A program made the translations under genes and the position numbers. This document shows positions 44,055 through 57,244 of a DNA stretch of 64,000 bases, piece by piece (the stretch's first letter is position 1; every line of letters begins with the position of its first letter). This DNA is from Pythium myriotylum (lineage: Eukaryota > Oomycota > Peronosporomycetes > Pythiales > Pythiaceae): contig JALJCQ010000002.1 in the NCBI GenBank assembly GCA_023091665.1, forward strand, positions 62,001 to 126,000, read 5' to 3'. A model generated the notes under the pieces. The model did no database searches and was not told where the DNA came from. It saw only the letters and a list, made by a program, of their open reading frames with translations.

Positions 44055-46070
44055 TTATTTGAAATTATTATTATTTTTTATTAATTTTTTAGAATTAATT
44101 AAAATTTTAGAATATTCTTCCAAAATATTTATATAATAATAATTTTTTATTAAAGAATCTAAAAAATTTACATTTATATTTGAAATTTTTTTATTTTCTG
44201 AAATAGGTTCGATAATTTTTAATTTTTTTTTAGTTAAATAAGGTAAAACTTCTTTAAAAATTAAAAATAAACTTTTGTCTTTTTGAAATTGATTTTTATT
44301 GATTAAAAATTTATATAAATATTTAAAAATAATTGAATCTTTTCTTTGTTCCGTATCTAAATTTAAAATTTGATCATTTTTTTGAATAATACCTTCAATA
44401 TTTAAATATGTACCTTTTTTTTCTAAAAAAGTTAATCCAGGTAAAATTAAATTTGCATTTTGAGCATCTTCAGTAAAATGATGTCCTTGATATATATAAA
44501 AATTTTTTTTATCTTTTTTTAATTTATTTTTTAAATTAGTGTTAAATAAATAAAAAAGATCAGCATTTTGATTATTTAAATTAGAATTATTAAAATTTAT
44601 TTCTAAATAATTTATAAAACCTGATTTAGAGTTAAAGAAATTAACATTTTTATTATCAAAAATTTTTAAATTTTTAAATTTCGAAACTAAAAAATAACCA
44701 TTTTTAGAATTTAATATATTTTCACCAAAAATAATTATAGGATTTTTTGCTTTTTTTAGTTTTTTACAAAAATAATGCTTTCCTAGTAATATTTCTATTA
44801 AAACATCATATGTTAATCCTAAATTTTTAACAGGAAAAGTAAAATCATTATTATGACCTACATAAGCAACCTCAAAATTTCCTTTTTTTAATCTATTTAT
44901 TAAATGAATATTTAATATTGGACCTTCTTCTCTGATATTACTATTAACTATTAAACATAAATCACTTTCTTCTATTGATTTTAAAGAATTATTAAATAAA
45001 AAGTTATTTGTTATATCAGAATTTATTTTAAAATTATTTTTATTTAAATAGCTTTCAAATAATATATTAGATATACCTAATTTATTTAAATTTTTTTTAA
45101 ATAAGAATAATGATTCCAATTCAATTAAATCACCAATAATAGCATTAATTTTAGAACTATCAGTTGTGTTTAATTTTTCATTTAAAATATTCAAAGCTTT
45201 TGACCATGATATTTTTTGAAATTTATTATTTTTATTTTTTAATAATGGATATTTAATTCGTTGATATTTTAAACTATCAAAAAAAAATCTTGTTTTATTA
45301 GAAATCCATTCTTTATTTATACTAAAATTAGTTTTTGGTAAAATACGAACTACTTCATTATTAAAAATGTCAACTTTAATATTTGAACCAACACCATCTA
45401 ATACATCAACACCTTCTCTTTTTCTTAACTCCCATGAACGAGCTCTAAAAGTAAAAGGTTTTGAAGTTAAAGCACCAACAGGACATAAATCTATTAAATT
45501 ACCAGAAAATTCTGAATTAAATATATTTTGATAATAAAAATTAATTTCAGTTTTATTTCCTCGGCCTGTTGTACCTAAGTTATCTATACCACAAATTTCA
45601 TTAGCAAAACGAACACAACGAGTACAGTGAATACATCTAGTCATTATTGTTTTGATAAAAGGACCACAATATTTATCTTCTACAACTCTTTTTTTAAAAA
45701 AAAAGCGACTTCTATCAGAACCAAATATTAATGTTTGATCTTGTAAATCACATTCAGAAGCTTGATCACAAATTGGACAATCTAAGGGATGGTTTATTAA
45801 TAAAAATTCTAATACACTTTCGCGAGCTTTTTGTACTAAAGGTGTATCTGTAAATATTTTCATATTATTCATTACAGGCATTGCACATGAAGCTACAGGT
45901 TTAGGTGAGTTTTCTATTTCAACTAAACACATTCTACAATTACCTGCAATTTGTAAATTTTCTTGAAAACAAAATTTAGGTATTTCAATCTTTAAACTAT
46001 TACAGGCTTGTAATACCGTTAAATTTTTGTTTACTTTTAATTTTATACCATTTATATATACAGTTATCAT
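44055..46070 (-). CDS. nad11: NADH dehydrogenase subunit 11, second copy
   Basis: Identical 671-residue iron-sulfur subunit to the left-arm gene, with all cluster-binding cysteines. Confidence 0.97.
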   Translation of the reverse strand: MITVYINGIKLKVNKNLTVLQACNSLKIEIPKFCFQENLQIAGNCRMCLVEIENSPKPVASCAMPVMNNMKIFTDTPLVQKARESVLEFLLINHPLDCPICDQASECDLQDQTLIFGSDRSRFFFKKRVVEDKYCGPFIKTIMTRCIHCTRCVRFANEICGIDNLGTTGRGNKTEINFYYQNIFNSEFSGNLIDLCPVGALTSKPFTFRARSWELRKREGVDVLDGVGSNIKVDIFNNEVVRILPKTNFSINKEWISNKTRFFFDSLKYQRIKYPLLKNKNNKFQKISWSKALNILNEKLNTTDSSKINAIIGDLIELESLFLFKKNLNKLGISNILFESYLNKNNFKINSDITNNFLFNNSLKSIEESDLCLIVNSNIREEGPILNIHLINRLKKGNFEVAYVGHNNDFTFPVKNLGLTYDVLIEILLGKHYFCKKLKKAKNPIIIFGENILNSKNGYFLVSKFKNLKIFDNKNVNFFNSKSGFINYLEINFNNSNLNNQNADLFYLFNTNLKNKLKKDKKNFYIYQGHHFTEDAQNANLILPGLTFLEKKGTYLNIEGIIQKNDQILNLDTEQRKDSIIFKYLYKFLINKNQFQKDKSLFLIFKEVLPYLTKKKLKIIEPISENKKISNINVNFLDSLIKNYYYINILEEYSKILINSKKLIKNNNNFK

Positions 46071-46192
46071 ATTTATAATTAAAAAAATTAAATTCTATAT
46101 TATTACTAAAAAAATAGAAATTATCCCATAAAATTAAATTAAAATATTTTAATTTAATATAAATATATTTAAGAAATAGTTTTATGAATAAA

Positions 46193-46263
46193 CAAGGAAA
46201 GCAGGACTTGAACCCACAAGAAAGGTTTTGGAGACCTTCATTTTACCAATTAAATTATTCCCT
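46193..46263 (-). tRNA. trnW: tRNA-Trp (CCA), second copy
   Basis: Mirror of 34464-34534; same cloverleaf on the minus strand. Confidence 0.85.
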
Positions 46264-46473
46264 CATTTTAGTTAAAAAAAATTATTATTAAATTATTTTA
46301 TAATTCTTTAAGAATATAAATTATTTTTTTTAGTTATTTTACATATATTATTATCTATAATATATAATACGAATAATCTTTTGTTATTCTATTTAAAATC
46401 AAGGTTTTAATTTAATTTTTTATAATATTTAAAATATAATTTATATTATTACTGTTAATTTCTGATATAATAT

Positions 46474-46525
46474 TAAATATAATTTAATAATATTTATTTT
46501 TTAAATTATTATTAAATTATATTTA
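46474..46525. terminator. 19-bp hairpin after cox1, second copy
   Basis: Mirror of 34202-34253, six bases beyond the stop codon of the second cox1. Confidence 0.5.
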
Positions 46526-46533
46526 TTACATTT

Positions 46534-48045
<1,512 letters not shown>

Positions 48046-48105
48046 TTAGATAAAAAATTACATTTTCGGGAGGTTTAAATTTTTAAATATAAAGAACATT
48101 GGTCT

Positions 48106-48204
48106 TTATTTTTTGAAATATTGTTTGATTTTATTTTTAAGAACTTTAATATCAGAAAATAATAATAAAATTATTACTAATGACGTAATTATTTTTAAAA
48201 GCAT
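48106..48204 (-). CDS. TatA-like mini-protein, second copy
   Basis: Mirror of 32523-32621, same 32 codons between cox2 and cox1. Confidence 0.5.
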   Translation of the reverse strand: MLLKIITSLVIILLLFSDIKVLKNKIKQYFKK

Positions 48205-48228
48205 TTTAATTTAAATATAAATAGTTTT

Positions 48229-48999
48229 TTATGCGTCTAAATCAAAATTAACTTTGTTTTTTAACCAAACTAAATAATCTTCTAATGAAACTGCTTCTAC
48301 TACAATAGGCATAAAACCGTGATTTATACCACAAATTTCACTACATTGACCGTAGAAAACACCTTCTCTTTTAATATACATAGATGTTTGATTTAAACGA
48401 CCTGGACATGCATCTAATTTTACACCTAAAGAAGGTATAGCCCATGAATGTAAAACATCAGAAGCTGTTATTAAAACTCTAATATGACTGTTTGTAGGAA
48501 CAACAACACGATTATCAACTTCTAAAAGTCTAAATTCTCCTATTGTTAAATCATTTTCTTGTACCATATAACTATCAAAAATTAAAGGTTCATCTGCGAA
48601 TTCTAAATTATCAGAATACTCATAACTCCAATACCATTGACTACCAATAACTTTTAAAGTAATTATTGGGTCTATAATTTCATCCATAGAATATAATAAA
48701 GCGAATGAAGGAACAGCTACTGTTAATAAAATTAATGCTGGAATAGTTGTCCAAATAATTTCTATAGTAGCACCGTGTACAAAAGTAGCTGGAATAGGAT
48801 TTTTTTTTTCATCAAATAAGGTAATTACTCTAAATAACATCCAACAAACAAAAACTGTTACAATAATTAAAAAAAACATTAAATCATGATGAAAGTTTAT
48901 AATACCTTCCATTACAGGTGTTGCAGGATCTTGAAATCCTAATTGCCATGGTTCTGCCATGTCTAAATAAGCTATTTGATTTTTATAATTTGTTATCAT
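48229..48999 (-). CDS. cox2: Cytochrome c oxidase subunit 2, second copy
   Basis: Identical 256-residue product to the left-arm gene, with the CuA site. Confidence 0.98.
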   Translation of the reverse strand: MITNYKNQIAYLDMAEPWQLGFQDPATPVMEGIINFHHDLMFFLIIVTVFVCWMLFRVITLFDEKKNPIPATFVHGATIEIIWTTIPALILLTVAVPSFALLYSMDEIIDPIITLKVIGSQWYWSYEYSDNLEFADEPLIFDSYMVQENDLTIGEFRLLEVDNRVVVPTNSHIRVLITASDVLHSWAIPSLGVKLDACPGRLNQTSMYIKREGVFYGQCSEICGINHGFMPIVVEAVSLEDYLVWLKNKVNFDLDA

Positions 49000-49001
49000 A
49001 A

Positions 49002-49095
49002 TTTGATTTAATTTAACTTGAATTTTAATATATACAAAAATAAATAAGATATAAAAATTTTTAATATTTAATTATATATCCCTTAAATTATATAT
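49002..49095 (-). repeat. 94-bp direct repeat at cox2, right-arm copy
   Basis: Mirror of 31632-31725; leader of the second cox2. Confidence 0.93.
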
Positions 49096-49144
49096 TTTAT
49101 TCTTTATTTTATAATAAATATTTTTTTGTTTAAGATAAAAAATT

Positions 49145-49342
49145 ATGTACATCAAAAATATTATAGAAAAAATAAAATATTGTTGGATAGGATTCTCAAA
49201 AATAAGTATTATTTTATATGGTTTTATAACCTCTTTTTTATTAGAATTTTTAATAAATGAAAATTTTTCTTATATTATCATTCAACATATTTTATTAACA
49301 GATTTTTTTAATTTAAGTATCATTATTATAATAAAAATATAA
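49145..49342 (+). CDS. Short antisense hydrophobic ORF, second copy
   Basis: Mirror of 31385-31582; 65 codons, unrecognised, possibly chance. Confidence 0.2.
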   Translation: MYIKNIIEKIKYCWIGFSKISIILYGFITSFLLEFLINENFSYIIIQHILLTDFFNLSIIIIIKI

Positions 49343-49371
49343 AAGCTAATTTATAAAAATAATATAAAAAA

Positions 49372-49587
49372 TTAATTTTCTTTAGTTTCTTCATCAGATA
49401 AAAATTCTATAGACATATTTTCATCAGAAAATAAACTTGAATTTTCAAGAGAAGATACAGATTCGTAAATATTCAATAAAAATTTTAAATTAAAATCAGA
49501 ATTATAACTAATAGATGGTAAATCTGGAAACGTATTATCAATAGAAATTAAAAATTTATTAAATATTGGTTTTTCAAAACATCTTCT
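49372..49587 (-). pseudogene. Out-of-frame C-terminal extension of the second paralogue, right arm
   Basis: Mirror of 31140-31355; reached from the adjacent ORF by the same one-T shift. Confidence 0.55.
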
Positions 49588-50525
49588 AAAAAAAGTGGTT
49601 TTTCTAAAAAACCGATATAACCATCATTTAATATTAAATTTGATAAAAATTTAACGTTTTCTGAACTTAAATCATATATAAAAAATAATAATTGTAAATC
49701 TCTATCAAAATTAGGGGTATTATTTCCAATTTTAGAAGTTATTAATAATAAATGTCTTAATGTATCATTTTGATAAGTATTTAAAATTTTAAATAAATCA
49801 ATTAATTCTTCTTTAGTGATTCTTGAATTTTCATATTTATATTTTTCTTCATAAATTTCTTGTAAATATTTACATGCTAAATTATTAGAAATAGAAGATG
49901 TTTTTGTTAAAAAAGAACCAATTTCTAAATAATTTATATAAGGGTCTCTTATTGTTTGATCTAAAGAAGATGAATTAAAATATTCAAACCAACAATTAAA
50001 GGAATTAGTATAACGAACGATAGCCCATTCAGTTAACATATAATTACCATAATTTAAAGCATTTGAATTTTTATTTAAATCGTGCCAAAAAAAATTATAA
50101 GTATTAACATTAAGTTTAGTTATAAACCTATTTGTTGGTTTTTGAACATAAGAATCGTTTATAGTTAATGAATATTCAGTAGATCTTAATTCTAACTTAA
50201 TTAAATTTTTTGTAGAATTATTAAGATCATTTTTATTTAATTGAAGACAATTTTCATATCCAAAAAATAATTTTTCATTTAAATTTAGACATTCTTTATA
50301 TTGTTTTTGAATTTCTTTACTATTTTGTTTAAAATAAATTTGAGATTTATTTTCTTCACTATAATAATCTTTTTCCATACAATAAACTATTTGATTTAAA
50401 ACTAAATCTGGTACTAAACTAAAATTAATAAGGCTTATTAAAAAAAAATTAATAAAAAAAACAAACAAATTAATTTTTCCTTGATTAAAATAAAAAGGAA
50501 GACTTTCAATTTGAATAGAAGTCAA
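49548..50525 (-). CDS. Broken paralogue of the 463-aa protein, right arm
   Basis: Mirror of 30202-31179, starting at a TTG and lacking an ATG. The N-terminal extension in frame runs back to 50624. Confidence 0.6.
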   Translation of the reverse strand: MTSIQIESLPFYFNQGKINLFVFFINFFLISLINFSLVPDLVLNQIVYCMEKDYYSEENKSQIYFKQNSKEIQKQYKECLNLNEKLFFGYENCLQLNKNDLNNSTKNLIKLELRSTEYSLTINDSYVQKPTNRFITKLNVNTYNFFWHDLNKNSNALNYGNYMLTEWAIVRYTNSFNCWFEYFNSSSLDQTIRDPYINYLEIGSFLTKTSSISNNLACKYLQEIYEEKYKYENSRITKEELIDLFKILNTYQNDTLRHLLLITSKIGNNTPNFDRDLQLLFFIYDLSSENVKFLSNLILNDGYIGFLEKPLFLEDVLKNQYLINF

Positions 50526-50624
50526 AATAGTTTTTCTATTCTTTTTTATTGAAAATGATTCGAAAAAAGAAACACTACTATAAATCCCTTTAAAAACTAT
50601 TATTAAAATTATTATTATCCATAA

Positions 50625-50903
50625 TTATTTTTTAATTTTTAAGAGACCACGACGTTTCATAAAAGAAGTTAAAGTCATTGGATGGACACTTAATAATTTT
50701 GATATAGAAGTATGATTTAATCCCATCTTTTTATATTCCCTAATTTTATCATAATATAAATCAAGTTTTAGACGACTACTTTTAGAGCCTTTCGGTCTAC
50801 CTATATGTTTTCCTTCTTTTTTAGCCCGTATTAACCCTTCTTTAGTTCTCTCACTTATTAAATCTCTTTCAAATTGATAAATACCATCAAAAATAGTAAT
50901 CAT
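50625..50903 (-). CDS. Serine recombinase C-terminal part, right arm
   Basis: Mirror of 29824-30102: E helix, GRPKGS hinge and helix-turn-helix. Confidence 0.88.
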   Translation of the reverse strand: MITIFDGIYQFERDLISERTKEGLIRAKKEGKHIGRPKGSKSSRLKLDLYYDKIREYKKMGLNHTSISKLLSVHPMTLTSFMKRRGLLKIKK

Positions 50904-50953
50904 TAAATTAGTTATTAATCTAGAATGAGTACTTTTTGTATTTAAATTTTCTT

Positions 50954-51256
50954 TTAAAAAATAAAATGAATGCCTTCTCTAATAAAAAGTTGTAATTGAT
51001 GGACTAATTCACCAGAACTTCGACCGAACCGACTCATTTCAGTAAAAATAATCACATCTCCTTTCTTTACTTTATTTAAAAGATCACCTAATAAACGTTT
51101 TGATAAAGGAACTGTTCCGGAAATCTTCTCCTCTACGAATTCATCAATGACTAAATCATTTTGAGCTGCATATTTATTAATTTGTATTTTTTGATTTTCC
51201 AATTTTTGATCTGGCGTACTTACTCTAGCATACCCATATATTTTATTTTTTTTCAT
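50954..51256 (-). CDS. Serine recombinase N-terminal catalytic part, right arm
   Basis: Mirror of 29471-29773: YARVSTPDQ nucleophile motif and SRFGRS arginines, with the same frame break in the six-T run. Confidence 0.9.
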   Translation of the reverse strand: MKKNKIYGYARVSTPDQKLENQKIQINKYAAQNDLVIDEFVEEKISGTVPLSKRLLGDLLNKVKKGDVIIFTEMSRFGRSSGELVHQLQLFIREGIHFIF

Positions 51257-51284
51257 ATTTATTTTTTATATTATAATTAAAAAG

Positions 51285-51314
51285 AGAGGTGTTTTCCCTA
51301 GGGAAAACACCTCT
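51285..51314 (-). terminator. GC-rich 30-bp palindrome, right arm
   Basis: Mirror of 29413-29442; follows the 174-codon ORF on the minus strand. Confidence 0.6.
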
Positions 51315-51325
51315 TTAAAAAACGA

Positions 51326-51850
51326 TCAAGGGGGTACTAAAACAGAAAATACCTGATTTGTATTATAAACAACCATCGATTCTTTTATGTTTTGAATCAC
51401 ATCCCTTAAAACTAATCCCCCTATATCTAAATTGGATATTGTATACAGAAATATATTTCCTATTCTATACAAATCCTCTTCTGATATATTTGAATTGTTT
51501 GCTGAACGAATTAATAAATCATGTAAATAAGTTCTAACCTGAGATGAACTATTTTCAATTAATAATGCACGATTTTCATTACCATTTTGATGATTCATTA
51601 TACTTTCCATTAATTCAACCCTTCTTTCTGAAGTAGTTGAGTTATTTAATTCAATAATTGTATCTGAATCTATTGATGAAACCCTATTTAAATCATTTAT
51701 ATAAGGCAATTCACCCACATTATTTTGCGATCTCCTGTTTAAAATATTTCTAAAAGTTTCCCGCATATTTAAAGTAGAAGGTCTTAAAACCATTCTAGTC
51801 ACATTTGTTTCACCTGTGGTAGTGATTGTTTCTACTAATGTTCTTGTCAT
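51326..51850 (-). CDS. Unknown soluble protein, 174 aa, right arm
   Basis: Mirror of 28877-29401; identical product, TGA stop. Confidence 0.7.
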   Translation of the reverse strand: MTRTLVETITTTGETNVTRMVLRPSTLNMRETFRNILNRRSQNNVGELPYINDLNRVSSIDSDTIIELNNSTTSERRVELMESIMNHQNGNENRALLIENSSSQVRTYLHDLLIRSANNSNISEEDLYRIGNIFLYTISNLDIGGLVLRDVIQNIKESMVVYNTNQVFSVLVPP

Positions 51851-51859
51851 AGGCTATAT

Positions 51860-52420
51860 TTAATCATCTATTCCTGGAATAGGATTTCCTAAAGTAAAAG
51901 TACCTTCTAAATTAATAGGTTTATCTAAACTAGGATTCTCATCTATCCCTTTTTTTAACAATAAATCTTTAATTTCTAATAATAACTTGATTTCTTCTTT
52001 GCTTAAATTCACTGAATTTTCATTCAATTTTTTTAAGGCATCTAATACCCCTTTATGATCTATTGCATGTAAATCTTTTGATAAAGTTCCTAAAGATTTA
52101 ATTGATTCTAAAGTCGCATTATTAAAAAAATCTGCATTATATAACCAGAAACCTCCTCCTATGAAACCAATAAAGAATAATACCCATAAAGCGTTCTTTA
52201 AAGTTAAATAATCGTAATAACTTTCCTTTTTTCCTTCTAAAATCAGTTCCTGATTTTCTAATTCTACTTTTTTCAATCCTTGTAATTGTTCTAATATTTG
52301 ATCTTGATTTGATAAAACAGATTCGAAATCTGTTTCGATTCCTAAGAATTCTCTTATTGTAAATTTTATATATTTTATCATAATTGTTTTAAAATCGACT
52401 TTTTTTAGTAAGGAAAACAT
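51860..52420 (-). CDS. Unknown single-TM protein, 186 aa, right arm
   Basis: Mirror of 28307-28867; identical product with a coiled coil and one membrane helix. Confidence 0.7.
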   Translation of the reverse strand: MFSLLKKVDFKTIMIKYIKFTIREFLGIETDFESVLSNQDQILEQLQGLKKVELENQELILEGKKESYYDYLTLKNALWVLFFIGFIGGGFWLYNADFFNNATLESIKSLGTLSKDLHAIDHKGVLDALKKLNENSVNLSKEEIKLLLEIKDLLLKKGIDENPSLDKPINLEGTFTLGNPIPGIDD

Positions 52421-52531
52421 GCCTAAAAACAGTTTTTTATTTATTTATACATAAATATATTAAAAATGTTTTAAAAACCTTTTTGAATAAAAATAAAAAC
52501 TATTTTACAAATTTTTACTATTATTTTTAAA

Positions 52532-53923
52532 CTATTTTCTTAATCTTTTTAAAGACAGGCTTTTTTCTTCATTTTCAAAAAAATACTTTTTTGTTGTATT
52601 AGTAGCTTTTTCAAAATTTTCAGAAAAATTTAATGTATTATTATTTAATACAGTATTTTTATCAAAATTATTTTCTATTAAATATGACTTAATATCTGTT
52701 TTTCCATAAAAAACACTATTTTTAAAAATAATTAAATTACGTTTATTTATAGAAACATCATTATTTGATAATATTTCATTTTGAGAACGTTTGTATTCTT
52801 TAAAATATGATAAAAATTTTAATCTATTCTCAAATAATGCATAAGTTTCGCCTATTAATAAATTATCAATAGAGATATCTTCAGTACTTTCACTTAAATA
52901 ATTTGCAGATAATTCAAAAAAAGGTAATAAATCTTTGTTTAATTCTAATTTTTTATTTTTAATACTATCTGGTTTATAATCATAAGAAATTTTTTCAACA
53001 AAATCTAAATTACTTAAAAAAATTTCTGGATCATTTTCTTTTAATATATTAATAAAATATTCATTATTATCAATTAAAAAGTTTAAATAATTTATAAAAT
53101 TTATTAGATAATCAAAATTATTACAAATCCCTCTATCAAAAAAAAAATCAAAAATATCGTTAATAATAAAAATTGGTAATGATTTCTCTTGAAAAATATT
53201 GATTTTAGAAAAAATTTCAACCCAATTTTTAAACCTATTTTCTTCTATTTTTGATTCAATCACATCAAAATGAGATTTTAAAAAAATAAAACGTATTTTA
53301 TGACAATTATAATTCAAATTATCTAAAATTTCTATAAAATTTTTACATTGAATATTTAAAATTTCAGGATTATTTTCATAACTAATTGTTTTAAAAATAT
53401 CTTGTTTTTTATAGATTAATATATCAATTTCATTGTTTATTTCACGGAAAATTTTAAAATTATAATTATTTGAAAAATTTTTACTTGAATCACCTAAATA
53501 ACCTGTATATTTAATGTTTTTTTTAAATATTCTTTCATATTCATTTTCCATATTCTCGATAATAGCATTTTCACTTAAAATAAAAGAATCCGGATTTATT
53601 TGAAAATCCGACTCTTCAGAAGCTATCGAACTTCCGGTGATATCATCGGCTTCCTCATCCATACAATGGGCAGTATGATTAAAAATTAATTCAGATAATA
53701 AATTTAAATTAATAAAACTTAAAAAAAAAAAAATTAAGAAGAAAGTAAATAAATTAATCTTCCCTTGATTAATATAAAAAGGCAAACTCTCTATTTGAAT
53801 AGAAGTAGATAAAAACTCAGTACTTTTTCGCACTGAAAAAGGTGTTATAAAAGGAATGCTTTTATAAAACCCTTTAAAAATTATTATTGAAAATATGATT
53901 GAATAAATTGTTAATAATAACAT
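52532..53923 (-). CDS. Unknown two-TM accessory protein, 463 aa, right arm
   Basis: Mirror of 26804-28195; identical product under the duplicated cox2 leader. Confidence 0.75.
   Translation of the reverse strand: MLLLTIYSIIFSIIIFKGFYKSIPFITPFSVRKSTEFLSTSIQIESLPFYINQGKINLFTFFLIFFFLSFINLNLLSELIFNHTAHCMDEEADDITGSSIASEESDFQINPDSFILSENAIIENMENEYERIFKKNIKYTGYLGDSSKNFSNNYNFKIFREINNEIDILIYKKQDIFKTISYENNPEILNIQCKNFIEILDNLNYNCHKIRFIFLKSHFDVIESKIEENRFKNWVEIFSKINIFQEKSLPIFIINDIFDFFFDRGICNNFDYLINFINYLNFLIDNNEYFINILKENDPEIFLSNLDFVEKISYDYKPDSIKNKKLELNKDLLPFFELSANYLSESTEDISIDNLLIGETYALFENRLKFLSYFKEYKRSQNEILSNNDVSINKRNLIIFKNSVFYGKTDIKSYLIENNFDKNTVLNNNTLNFSENFEKATNTTKKYFFENEEKSLSLKRLRK
53747..53888 (-). repeat. 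142-bp repeat, right-arm copy
   Basis: Mirror of 26839-26980 and a direct copy of 39395-39536. Confidence 0.93.
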
Positions 53924-53928
53924 AAATC

Positions 53929-54022
53929 TTTGATTTAATTTAACTTGAATTTTAATATATACAAAAATAAATAAGATATAAAAATTTTTAATATTTAATT
54001 ATATATCCCTTAAATTATATAT
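53929..54022 (-). repeat. 94-bp direct repeat before the 463-codon ORF, right arm
   Basis: Mirror of 26705-26798. Confidence 0.93.
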
Positions 54023-54059
54023 ATTTTATATTTAATGATTTGAAGGATATATTTAAATT

Positions 54060-54083
54060 ATTAATAATATGTATATTATTAAT
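54060..54083. terminator. 11-bp hairpin beside trnP, right arm
   Basis: Mirror of 26644-26667. Confidence 0.35.
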
Positions 54084-54131
54084 GTTATATTATTTAAATA
54101 TTTATATAATAAAATTTAATTAATTTTAAAT

Positions 54132-54207
54132 TCGGAAGAAAAGGATTCGAACCTTTGATCTTCTGTTCCCAAAACAGATGCATTAAACCATACTATGCTA
54201 CCTTCCG
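54132..54207 (-). tRNA. trnP: tRNA-Pro (TGG), second copy
   Basis: Mirror of 26520-26595. Confidence 0.93.
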
Positions 54208-54223
54208 TTAATAGTTAAAAAAA

Positions 54224-54295
54224 TGATGATGGTAGGACTCGAACCTACAACATCAGGATTATGATTCCCACGCTCCACCATTAAACTACATCATC
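54224..54295 (-). tRNA. trnM: tRNA-Met (CAT), elongator, second copy
   Basis: Mirror of 26432-26503. Confidence 0.82.
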
Positions 54296-54347
54296 TTTTT
54301 AATTTTTATATCTTAAATAATAAAAAATGTTCTAAAATGTGATTTAA

Positions 54348-54436
54348 AGGTCGAAGTGGGATTTGAACCCACGAGTTACAAAAATAACTGATAGTTTAGC
54401 AAACTACTGCCTTAAACCGGACTTGGCTATTCGACC
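54348..54436 (-). tRNA. trnS: tRNA-Ser (GCT), second copy
   Basis: Mirror of 26291-26379. Confidence 0.94.
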
Positions 54437-54465
54437 AAAAAAATAAAAATGAATAATATATATAA

Positions 54466-54537
54466 CTTCTTTGATAGGATTCGAACCTACAACCTAATGG
54501 TTAACAGCCATTTGCTCTACCATTGAGCTACAAAGAA
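54466..54537 (-). tRNA. trnN: tRNA-Asn (GTT), second copy
   Basis: Mirror of 26190-26261. Confidence 0.95.
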
Positions 54538-54576
54538 AGAAATATATATATTTATTATATCTTTTATTTAAAAAAA

Positions 54577-54869
54577 TTTGAAACTTTTAGTATTTTTAAG
54601 CTAAATATTTTACAATACTTGCACTTAAAACCTATCAATGTAATAGTCTTTTACAGTTTTCATTTGAAAAAATTTTAAGAATGGCTTCTTACTTAGATGC
54701 TTTCAGTAATTATCCAAAATAAATTTAGCTACTCGGCGATGCTTAAAAACAACCGATACACCAGAGATTTACCCTTCTCGGTCCTCTCGTACTAGAGTTA
54801 GATTCTTTCATTTTTCAAGTTATCTATAGAAGATAGGAACCAAACTGTCTCACGACGTTCTAAACCCAA

Positions 54870-54909
<40 letters not shown>

Positions 54910-54987
54910 AACCTTCTTCAGCTCCAGGATGTGATGAGTCGACATCGAGGTGCCAAACGACTCCGTCGATAGGAGCTCTTAGGAGTC

Positions 54988-55030
<43 letters not shown>

Positions 55031-55468
55031 AATCTTTCCACAAAGAATTATCGGATCACTATGACCGACTTTCGTCCCTGTTTGATATGTCTATCTTACA
55101 GTCAAGCAAGCTTTTACCATTACGCTCTACAATTGATATTAAAATCCAATTTGAGCTTACCTTTGTACACCTCCGTTACTCTTTAGGAGGTGACCGCCCC
55201 AGTCAAACTACCAACCATACAATGTCTATTTTTAAAAAATATTAGTTATTTATTTTAATAAGAGTGGTATTTCAATGTCATCTAAACAATTCACTAGCGT
55301 GAAGGTTTCAAAGATTCCCACTTATACTACACATATTAGATAAAATAACAATATAAAGATGTAGTAAAGGTTCACGGGGTCTTTCCGTCTAACTATAGAA
55401 AATCCGCATCTTCACGGATAATTCAAATTCACTGAGTCTATATTGGAGACAGCGGGGATGTCGTTACA

Positions 55469-55525
<57 letters not shown>

Positions 55526-55583
55526 GAGTTACGGCCGCCGTTTACTGGGACTTCCATTCAATGCGTAAACATCTCCTATTAAT

Positions 55584-55621
<38 letters not shown>

Positions 55622-57225
55622 GTTACCATTTAGCAGAGTCCTAAGTTTTTATTAAACAGTCGCAACCCCCTATTCTGTGCCACCTACTTTTTTAAGAGCA
55701 GGTACTCTTTATCCCGAAGTTACAGAGTCATTTTGCCGAGTTCCTTCAATATAGTTCTCTCATTCACCTTAGTCTACTCGACCTATCCACCTGTGTCGGT
55801 TTAGGGTACGGTTTATTAATTAAAAAAGCTTTTTCCTGAAAAAGTTAAACTTTTTGTCACTTTTTTTAAAAAATTTAATTTAAAAATTATCCCATCAAAA
55901 TTTGCTTTCGTCAAATCTTTCTTAGGGGCCGTTTCACTCTATGAAATACATCTTAACATAGAAACCCTTGGATTTACGGTGATAATGATTCTTATTCATT
56001 ATTTTTTGTTACTAATGCCAGCATTTTCGTTTCTGATATCTTCAACGTATTTTACAACACATCTTTTTCAACATACAGAATGTTCCGCTACCGTTTTATT
56101 CTAAAAATAAAACTTGCCGCTTCGGTAAATTTCTTAAGTCTCGATACATTTTAGGCGCAAAAAAACTAGACCAATGAGCTATTACGCTTTCTTTAAAGGA
56201 TGGCTGCTTCCAAGCCTACCTACTGGTTGTAATCATTTTTTAACTTCCTTTTTCACTTAGAATATTATTTAGAGACCTTAGCGATCAATCTGGGCTGTTT
56301 CCCTCTTGACAAAAGACCTTAGCGCCTAATGTCTGTCTATTTAAATAACCTTTTTTCGTATTCGGAGTTTCTAAGAGTTCAGTAAGTTTTTACGCCCCCT
56401 AGCTCAATGAGTGCTCTACCCCAAAAAAAGATTTTAAATGCTCTACTTCAATAGATTTCGCGGAAAACCAGCTATCTCCGAGTTTGATTAGCCTTTCACT
56501 CCTAACCACAAATCATCTCCATATTTTGCCACATATGTGAGTTCGATCCTCCAAATAGTTTTACCTATTTTTCAATCTGTTCATGGTTAGATCACTCGGT
56601 TTCGGGTCTTATTCTTATAACTTCAATGCATTTTAAAACTTGATTTATCTACGCCTACTTTAAAAAATTAAGCTTGCTATAAAAATAAACTTGCTGGCCC
56701 ATTATGCAAAAGGTACACTGTCACTTTAATAAAAAGTTCCAATTGATTGTTAACATTAAGTTTCAGAATTATTTCAAACTCGAAAGTTCTTTTTCACCTT
56801 TCCTTTACAGTACTTGTTCACTATCGGTCATTAATTCTTATAGGTTTTGAGGGTGGTTCCCCAATATTCAAAAAAGACTTCACATATCTCTTCTTACTAA
56901 TATAAAAACATATATTTTTCTACAGGACTTTAACCTTTTTTAGTAAATTTTTCAAAATTTTTCAAAAAATATAATATTGTTTTTATAAACCTAAGTCCAC
57001 GTTCGCTCGTCACTACTAACGGATTCTCGTTTGATTTTTAGAACAGTTACTTAGATATTTCAGTTCACTGCTTTTTAAATTTTCACAAAGAAAAAGTTTT
57101 CTCTAGGAGATCTATATCTCAAAATAAATTTATATTTGATATAGCTTTTCGCATTTTTACGTCCTAAAAATAAAATTAATGCCAAGGCATCCACTTAATG
57201 CTTTTATTATTATTGTACTTAAACC
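54577..57225 (-). rRNA. rrnL: Large subunit ribosomal RNA, second copy
   Basis: Mirror of 23502-26150; all conserved domains present on the minus strand, ends approximate. Confidence 0.95.
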
Positions 57226-57244
57226 ATTTAAATAATTTAAAATT

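Larger units (their letters stand above)
49002..54022 (-). mobile_element. Accessory insertion with serine recombinase, right arm
   Basis: Mirror of 26705-31725 with the same gene order on the minus strand and the same frame breaks. The insertion therefore either predates the duplication of this part of the repeat or was spread by copy correction between arms. Confidence 0.7.
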